Shown piece by piece: positions 59,464 to 64,000 of a stretch of 64,000 nucleotides of DNA (position 1 is the stretch's first letter; each line of letters begins with the position of its first letter). Both the position numbers and the translations under genes were made by a program. Below the pieces are notes generated by a model. It did not search any database, was not told where the DNA came from, and was given only the letters and a program-made list of their open reading frames with translations. Source of the stretch: Prauserella cavernicola (GTDB lineage: Bacteria; Actinomycetota; Actinomycetes; Mycobacteriales; Pseudonocardiaceae); contig NZ_JAENJH010000002.1 in the NCBI RefSeq assembly GCF_016595675.1, forward strand, positions 434,001 through 498,000. The letters run 5' to 3'.

Positions 59464-59867
59464 CCGATCTACTCGACCTGACGGGCTTCCGTGTCGAAGA
59501 CGTACCCGACGCAACCCAGTTCGTCGCCCACGTGCGCGAGTTCGCCGCACAAGACCGCGACGCTGCGCACTTCTGGGTCATCGCAGCCGGACCAACAGAC
59601 GTTCGGCATGACGACCACGTAGAACTCGAATTCGGCGTCAGCAACGAGCCCGGCATCGGCGCACTCACCTTCGGCCAACGCGACGATCAATACGTCCCCG
59701 CCATCGGCACCAACGACGAGGAAGTCAGCTACCAACTCGCCGGTCTGCACCCCTCATACCTGCCCGCCAAGGCGGAAGTCCCCCTGGACGACATGCTCGC
59801 GGCGCTAGCACAGTTCATTCGCACCCACCAACGTCCGACCAGCATCGAGTGGGTTCCTGCCGACTGA
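59460..59867 (+). CDS. Imm1-family immunity protein
   Basis: A 135-residue acidic protein directly after the deaminase, with ATG overlapping its stop (ATGA). VELEFGVSNEPGIGALTF, then the conserved YQLAGLHPSYLPAKAEVPLD and RPTSIEWV at the C-terminus, match the Imm1 pattern. Imm1 proteins are the usual partners of SCP1.201-like deaminases, so it should block the deaminase active site in the producing cell. Confidence 0.82.
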   Translation: MTDLLDLTGFRVEDVPDATQFVAHVREFAAQDRDAAHFWVIAAGPTDVRHDDHVELEFGVSNEPGIGALTFGQRDDQYVPAIGTNDEEVSYQLAGLHPSYLPAKAEVPLDDMLAALAQFIRTHQRPTSIEWVPAD

Positions 59868-59889
59868 AGAAGGCGCTCGGATCCGACTA

Positions 59890-62800
59890 TCAGGCAACGT
59901 CCGCAGGAATGGCTGTACTCTTGATCCGCTGGAGTGTGTCGACGATGATCTCGACATCCTCAGTCGGGAAGGTGACGTCGATCCCGGTGGGCGCGTAGTC
60001 GGTGTATGGCGACTCGTAAAGCCGCCGAGGCTCCACTACTCCGTTGGACGTGAGCTCTTCGACGATCATGTTGATGATGCGGATTTGTTCAGCCGTGAAG
60101 TGCTCACTGTCGAGGTAGCGCGCGAACGCGTCCTGGGCCGCTACGCGATCGAGACCGATCAATGAACGAACGAACAGACCGAGACCACCGCTTTGCTCTG
60201 CGACGGAATTCAGCTCGGACTGATCCCCCACGCCGCAGGACAACAACATCTCTTCCAGGGCCGCCAGGTCCTCGGCGGTGAGCTGCCTGTTGCGCCGTAG
60301 CCGCTGGAGGGCGACGTGGTCCTCGTGCCGTGTCAGGCACGCGAGCACCTTGGCTCGGAATCGTGCCTGGTTGATCCCGGGCGACGTGCCGGGCAGCGCG
60401 ACCTCGGTGGGCGCGACGAGTTCGTCGGTGAAGTCGGCATACACCGGGTCGCGCTTGCCGGGTTCGACGAGTCGGACGAGCCCACGCAGCCGCAACCGTG
60501 CTTGTTCCAGCATGGGCAGGGTGACGTCGACCCACCAGCGGTCGCCGGCAACGGCTTCAATGATTTCGCGATGCTCAGCCACGGAGGGCACGTTCGGGAT
60601 CATGCGCACGAGTGAGTCAGCGAGCTCCTGTACCTTCTCGCGCGCTCGTTCGGCCGTGGCCGTGTCGCCTTCGAGCTGCGCGAGTTCACGGCACAACATC
60701 AGGAGATCGAAGCGCTTAGCGTGCTCGTCCGAATCGCGATGGGCGGACGGGAGGCCGGCCAGTTCCCGCGCGCTGGTGCGGTCCTCGTCGGACAGCGGCG
60801 ATTCCCACACGGTCCACGTTGCGAATCGCTCAACGTTTCGTCGATGCGGCCGCACGAGCACGTTGTCGACGTTCATTCCCGCGACGAGCTCGTGCAACGT
60901 GCGTGCCGCGCGCTCGCGAACGTCGGGGTCAAGGTGTTGCTGGTCCAGGAAGCCGACGATGTCGAGCCGCGCCTCGAAGAGTTTCTGCGACAGCGACTTC
61001 TGTACCGCAGCTTCGGGTGCTGGCATGTCCTGGCTGAAGAACTCGAGGTTGCCACAGAAGTCGAAGACGTAGAAGTTCTCCTTGTCCCTGCCTGGGCCGA
61101 ACAGGTCGGGGTGAAGGCGCGTGCCGCGGCCGATCATCTGCCAGAACTTAGACGTGGTCCACACCTGTTTGAAGAAGACGAGGTTGACGACCTCCGGGAC
61201 GTCGATGCCGGTGTCGAGCATGTCCACGGAGATCGCGATGTGCGGGGACTTGTCGGCCTGCGAAAAGTCGTCGAGGAGGCTTTGCGCGCGTTCGGTCTTG
61301 TGCGTGATGACGCGGGCGAACTGTCCGCCGTACTCGGGCCACTGTTCGTCGAAGCGCCGCTGGATGAACTCGGCGTGCCGCTGGTTGTTGGCGAAGATGA
61401 TCGTCTTTCCAAGCCGGTCGCCGCCTGCGATCTTGTGTCCGTCCGCCATAACGGTGGCCAGCACCTTGTCCACGGTGTCTTCGTTGAACAGGAACCGGTT
61501 GACTTCCTGGGCATCGATCTCGGTGGGGGCGGGCTCGTCCTCGCCCCAGTCGAGCGCGTCCCACTCGTCCTGTTCTTCCTCGGGCAGGTCCCCGTAGCGG
61601 ATGCCCTGCCGCAGGAACTTCGTGCCGAGAGACACGCCCTTCGGGGGGACAAGCCAGCCGTCCGCGACGGCCTCCTCCAGCGAATAGCTGTCGGTGGGAA
61701 CACCGTCCTCGAGGTTGAACAGCCGGTACGTGCTGCGGTTGACGTCGTCCTTCGGCGTCGCGGTGAGGCCGAGCAACAGGCTGTCGAACCAGTCGAAGAT
61801 CGCGCCGTACTTGGCGAACACCGAGCGGTGGGCCTCGTCGATCACGACGAGGTCGAAGTACCCGGGACCGTACTTTCGCTCACCTTCGAACTCGTTGATC
61901 AGGTTGAGCATGGTCGGATAGGTGGCCACGCACACGCGGCCGTCGGCGTTCTTCTCCGTCAGCAGGTTGACCACGGGCACTGACGGCAGCTGCTGTTTGA
62001 AGACGTTGACGGCCTGGTTGACCAGTGCGGTGCGGTCGGCGAGGAACAGGACCCGCTTGACCCAGTTGGCCTTGGTCAGCTGCTCGACGAGGGCGACGAC
62101 GGTGCGGGTCTTGCCGGAACCGGTCGCCATCACGAGCAACGCTTGCCGTTGCTTGGCCTCGAACGTCGCGCCGACGGCCTTGATCGCGCGTTCCTGGTAC
62201 GGCCGTCCCGCGATGGCACGGTTGATCGGTGCAGCGGCGAGAGACTTGCGCGTCTGTCGGCGTTGGATGAGCAGTTCGAGTTCGTCGCGCGTGTAGAAGC
62301 CTTGAATCTCGCGGGGCGGGTATCCGGCGGCGTCGTCCCAGATCCAGTGTTCGTAGCCGTTGGTGTAGAAGATGACCGGACGCCGGCCGAACTGGTTTTC
62401 CACGCAGTCGGCGTAGAGCTTGGCCTGGTTGCGGCCGACCTCGGGGCTCCGATTCGTGCGCTTTGCCTCGATAACTGCAAGCGGTAGGCCGTCGGCTCCC
62501 CACAGCACGTAGTCGACATACCCGCGACCATTGTTTGGCGGCATTCCGGTGACGTGGTATTCCCGGTCGCGGTCGTCGTCGAGCGCCCAGCCGGCCTCGT
62601 GGAGCACGAGGTCGATGAACGCGCGGGTGTCGGACTCGTTGTAGTTGCGATCGTCGGTGGCGGTGTTGGCGGCCTGCGCGGCTTTGATCTGTCGCTGGAG
62701 GTCGGCGATCTCCGCTTCGTACTTGGCGAGGAGTTCTTCCTTGTCGGCGAGTTCCTTGGCGCGTGCGGCGTCCTGCGCGGCGAACTGCTCCTCGAGCCGT

Positions 62801-63255
62801 TTGATCTCCTCATGTGACAGCGGCGCCGCCGTGGCCGCGACCTTCGGGTCGAACCTGGCCTCGACGGGGACGGCTTGCGGGTGGGGCGAGTGGTGGAACG
62901 CCGCCCAGATGAGTACGTGGTGCAGTTCCCGCAGCACGGCGTCCGCGATCTCCTGGCGGACGGCCCGGGTTTCGTGGACAGCGGCGTTCCCGGCCTTCCG
63001 GATGAGGTCGAGCTTCTTGGCGATCGCCGGCCCTGTGACCGCCTTGAATGCCGCGTCATGCAGATGCCCGTTCAGATCGTTCCGATACGGCGCTTTGAGG
63101 CCGAGCACGTCGAACAGGTGCGTGACCAGCCGCTCGATCGTCCGGCGACTGTAGAAGCATGCGGAACGCGGGTCGGTGGAGACGTACGACTCCGCCTTGG
63201 TGCAATCGTCGTGGACAACCGGCAACGCGACACCGACGAAATCGAAGTTCCCCAT
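59890..63255 (-). CDS. hsdR: Type I restriction enzyme, R subunit
   Basis: A 1121-residue motor/nuclease. An N-terminal helical domain of DUF4145 type (about 1-130) and a coiled coil (about 145-195) precede the HsdR nuclease core YVDYVLWGADG then AVIEAK (near 245-264, PD-ExK type). The SF2 helicase follows with Walker A MATGSGKTRT near 378, DEAH in LVVIDEAHRSV near 470 and motif VI QMIGRGTRLHP near 705. The remainder is an EcoEI-type C-terminal helical region. It starts 3 bp after the hsdS stop. It cleaves unmodified DNA as part of an HsdR2M2S complex. Confidence 0.94.
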   Translation of the reverse strand: MGNFDFVGVALPVVHDDCTKAESYVSTDPRSACFYSRRTIERLVTHLFDVLGLKAPYRNDLNGHLHDAAFKAVTGPAIAKKLDLIRKAGNAAVHETRAVRQEIADAVLRELHHVLIWAAFHHSPHPQAVPVEARFDPKVAATAAPLSHEEIKRLEEQFAAQDAARAKELADKEELLAKYEAEIADLQRQIKAAQAANTATDDRNYNESDTRAFIDLVLHEAGWALDDDRDREYHVTGMPPNNGRGYVDYVLWGADGLPLAVIEAKRTNRSPEVGRNQAKLYADCVENQFGRRPVIFYTNGYEHWIWDDAAGYPPREIQGFYTRDELELLIQRRQTRKSLAAAPINRAIAGRPYQERAIKAVGATFEAKQRQALLVMATGSGKTRTVVALVEQLTKANWVKRVLFLADRTALVNQAVNVFKQQLPSVPVVNLLTEKNADGRVCVATYPTMLNLINEFEGERKYGPGYFDLVVIDEAHRSVFAKYGAIFDWFDSLLLGLTATPKDDVNRSTYRLFNLEDGVPTDSYSLEEAVADGWLVPPKGVSLGTKFLRQGIRYGDLPEEEQDEWDALDWGEDEPAPTEIDAQEVNRFLFNEDTVDKVLATVMADGHKIAGGDRLGKTIIFANNQRHAEFIQRRFDEQWPEYGGQFARVITHKTERAQSLLDDFSQADKSPHIAISVDMLDTGIDVPEVVNLVFFKQVWTTSKFWQMIGRGTRLHPDLFGPGRDKENFYVFDFCGNLEFFSQDMPAPEAAVQKSLSQKLFEARLDIVGFLDQQHLDPDVRERAARTLHELVAGMNVDNVLVRPHRRNVERFATWTVWESPLSDEDRTSARELAGLPSAHRDSDEHAKRFDLLMLCRELAQLEGDTATAERAREKVQELADSLVRMIPNVPSVAEHREIIEAVAGDRWWVDVTLPMLEQARLRLRGLVRLVEPGKRDPVYADFTDELVAPTEVALPGTSPGINQARFRAKVLACLTRHEDHVALQRLRRNRQLTAEDLAALEEMLLSCGVGDQSELNSVAEQSGGLGLFVRSLIGLDRVAAQDAFARYLDSEHFTAEQIRIINMIVEELTSNGVVEPRRLYESPYTDYAPTGIDVTFPTEDVEIIVDTLQRIKSTAIPADVA

Positions 63256-63258
63256 ACC

Positions 63259-64000
63259 CTAGAGCTCCCCCCGGAACGCTCTCGCCTGCAATGACGCGAA
63301 GAGTCCATTGTCCGCATCCAACGCCCGCTGCACAACCGCCCGCTGAGCGTTGATCTGCTTGACACGAGCAGCGAATTCACGTTGCAAATCAAGTGGTGGC
63401 AGCTCGATTGGTAACTTCGAAAGGCGAGCCTTGGAGATATTGGGCATGCTCGCTGCGGAACCACTCGCAAGATCACGAACCATGTGGCGCTTCCGCGGGT
63501 TCATCATGAGAGCCTGAAAATACCATGGATTGACACGGGACCTGTCAAGGTGGAGACGAAAGATGAGATCAGGCAGCAATAAACGAGGCCGCGTCTCATC
63601 GGCAATCGCTACTGCACCGACCAGGTCTCGGGTATTTTTACGGGTCATTAGCACATCTCCGGAAGTTACCTCATTGGCTGCCATTGACCCTATTTCATCC
63701 AGGTATGCCTTGTTCTCTTCTTGTCGGAAAACTCCGTAGGTTACGGCTCCGAGCTTGAGAACTCCCCACTCGCCATTCTCGGCTGCGCGTGTTTCACATT
63801 TGGGGCTAGCTCCGCTATCTATATGTCGGACTATTTCATTGAAAAAAGCGGTATCCCATCGTTCGCCGCCAACGACACCAAACATGTCGTGGAAGATGGA
63901 TTGAGTGAGGACGTCGAGGTGACCGAGGACCTGGCGACGCTTGACGCGGACGGCGTCAGCCTGATCGAGAATCCCAGCAATCCGTCGTTGCTCGCTTGGA
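63259..64000 (-). CDS. hsdS: Type I restriction enzyme, S subunit (3' part)
   Basis: The C-terminal 247 or so codons of the DNA-specificity subunit, open to the window edge. EQRRIAGILDQADAVRVKRR and HLDVLTQSIFHDMFG at the edge are the conserved helix after the first target-recognition domain, so a complete second domain follows (about 63880-63430) with ELPPLDLQREFAARVKQIN as the closing conserved helix. The first recognition domain and hsdM must lie beyond the window. Confidence 0.92.
   Translation of the reverse strand, partial: PSEQRRIAGILDQADAVRVKRRQVLGHLDVLTQSIFHDMFGVVGGERWDTAFFNEIVRHIDSGASPKCETRAAENGEWGVLKLGAVTYGVFRQEENKAYLDEIGSMAANEVTSGDVLMTRKNTRDLVGAVAIADETRPRLLLPDLIFRLHLDRSRVNPWYFQALMMNPRKRHMVRDLASGSAASMPNISKARLSKLPIELPPLDLQREFAARVKQINAQRAVVQRALDADNGLFASLQARAFRGEL

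Larger units (their letters stand above)
49606..64000. mobile_element. Integrative (conjugative) element integrated in msrA; right end outside the window
   Basis: The left end is set by the msrA break. Within it are a serine recombinase, an excisionase-like gene, a WhiB-like gene, an FtsK/TraB-type translocase and cargo (deaminase toxin/immunity, regulators, creatininase-family enzyme, type I restriction). The single FtsK-type transfer protein fits actinomycete elements that move double-stranded DNA. No replication initiator is visible in this part. Whether the restriction genes belong to the element depends on where the missing end lies. Confidence 0.7.

Overview
The window is about 70% GC with dense, mostly short-spaced genes, many GTG starts and many 4-bp start/stop overlaps. 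A fused CydDC exporter, an AfsR-type regulator, IdeR boxes, WhiB-like, SAV_915-type and ESX-type genes and several families found mainly in Actinobacteria point to a Pseudonocardiaceae-like actinomycete (Saccharomonospora/Amycolatopsis/Prauserella type). That placement is inferred from gene content, not from a database search.

Region 1 (1-32.5 kb) looks like ordinary chromosome. It holds prephenate dehydratase with a histidine phosphatase, a macro-domain protein, pantothenate kinase, an AfsR/SARP-like ATPase regulator, an SF1 helicase-like ATPase, a MazG-like pyrophosphohydrolase, and a class F sortase with two excalibur-domain surface proteins. A NarL/DevR-type two-component pair lies convergent with overlapping stop codons beside the cytochrome bd operon cydA-cydB-cydDC. 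Then come a HExxH protein, a GDT1-type transporter, an IclR regulator, a DUF2470 protein and a ferritin (both behind IdeR boxes), arginine deiminase and a SigE-family sigma factor with a membrane-anchored partner.

Region 2 (about 32.7-37.3 kb) is an accessory insert. A 41-codon remnant of a cytochrome P450 marks its left edge and an intact P450 its right edge. Between them lie a type VII secretion-linked cassette (SAV_915-like protein, EspC/WXG100-like protein, a WXG effector with a glycine-rich C-terminus, and a two-helix membrane protein that could be its immunity partner) and two decayed genes.

Region 3 (37.3-49.6 kb) returns to chromosome: DUF4328, rhodanese, an acetate-type sodium symporter with a small membrane partner, a LytS/LytTR two-component system, an S49 peptidase, a formamidopyrimidine-DNA glycosylase, a sigma factor fused to a zinc-finger/membrane anti-sigma-like part, tRNA-Gly(GCC), and a secreted AA10 lytic polysaccharide monooxygenase behind DasR-like sites.

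Region 4 (49.6 kb to the right edge) is an integrative element. A large serine recombinase sits immediately beside a truncated msrA, giving an inferred att junction inside the msrA 3' end. The element carries a tightly coupled operon (excisionase-like, WhiB-like, membrane protein, FtsK/TraB-type translocase, small protein), a zinc-ribbon XRE/TPR regulator with a creatininase-family enzyme, a small XRE regulator, two small Cys-rich proteins, a DddA-like DNA deaminase toxin split by a frame change from its N-terminal helical domain and followed by an Imm1-type immunity gene, and a type I restriction system (hsdR, and hsdS cut by the window edge). Its right end and any hsdM are outside the window.

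The strongest candidates for something new are the split deaminase/Imm1 cassette, the WXG glycine-rich effector with its membrane neighbour, the msrA integration site, and the tandem duplication of the excalibur/sortase/response-regulator promoter block.
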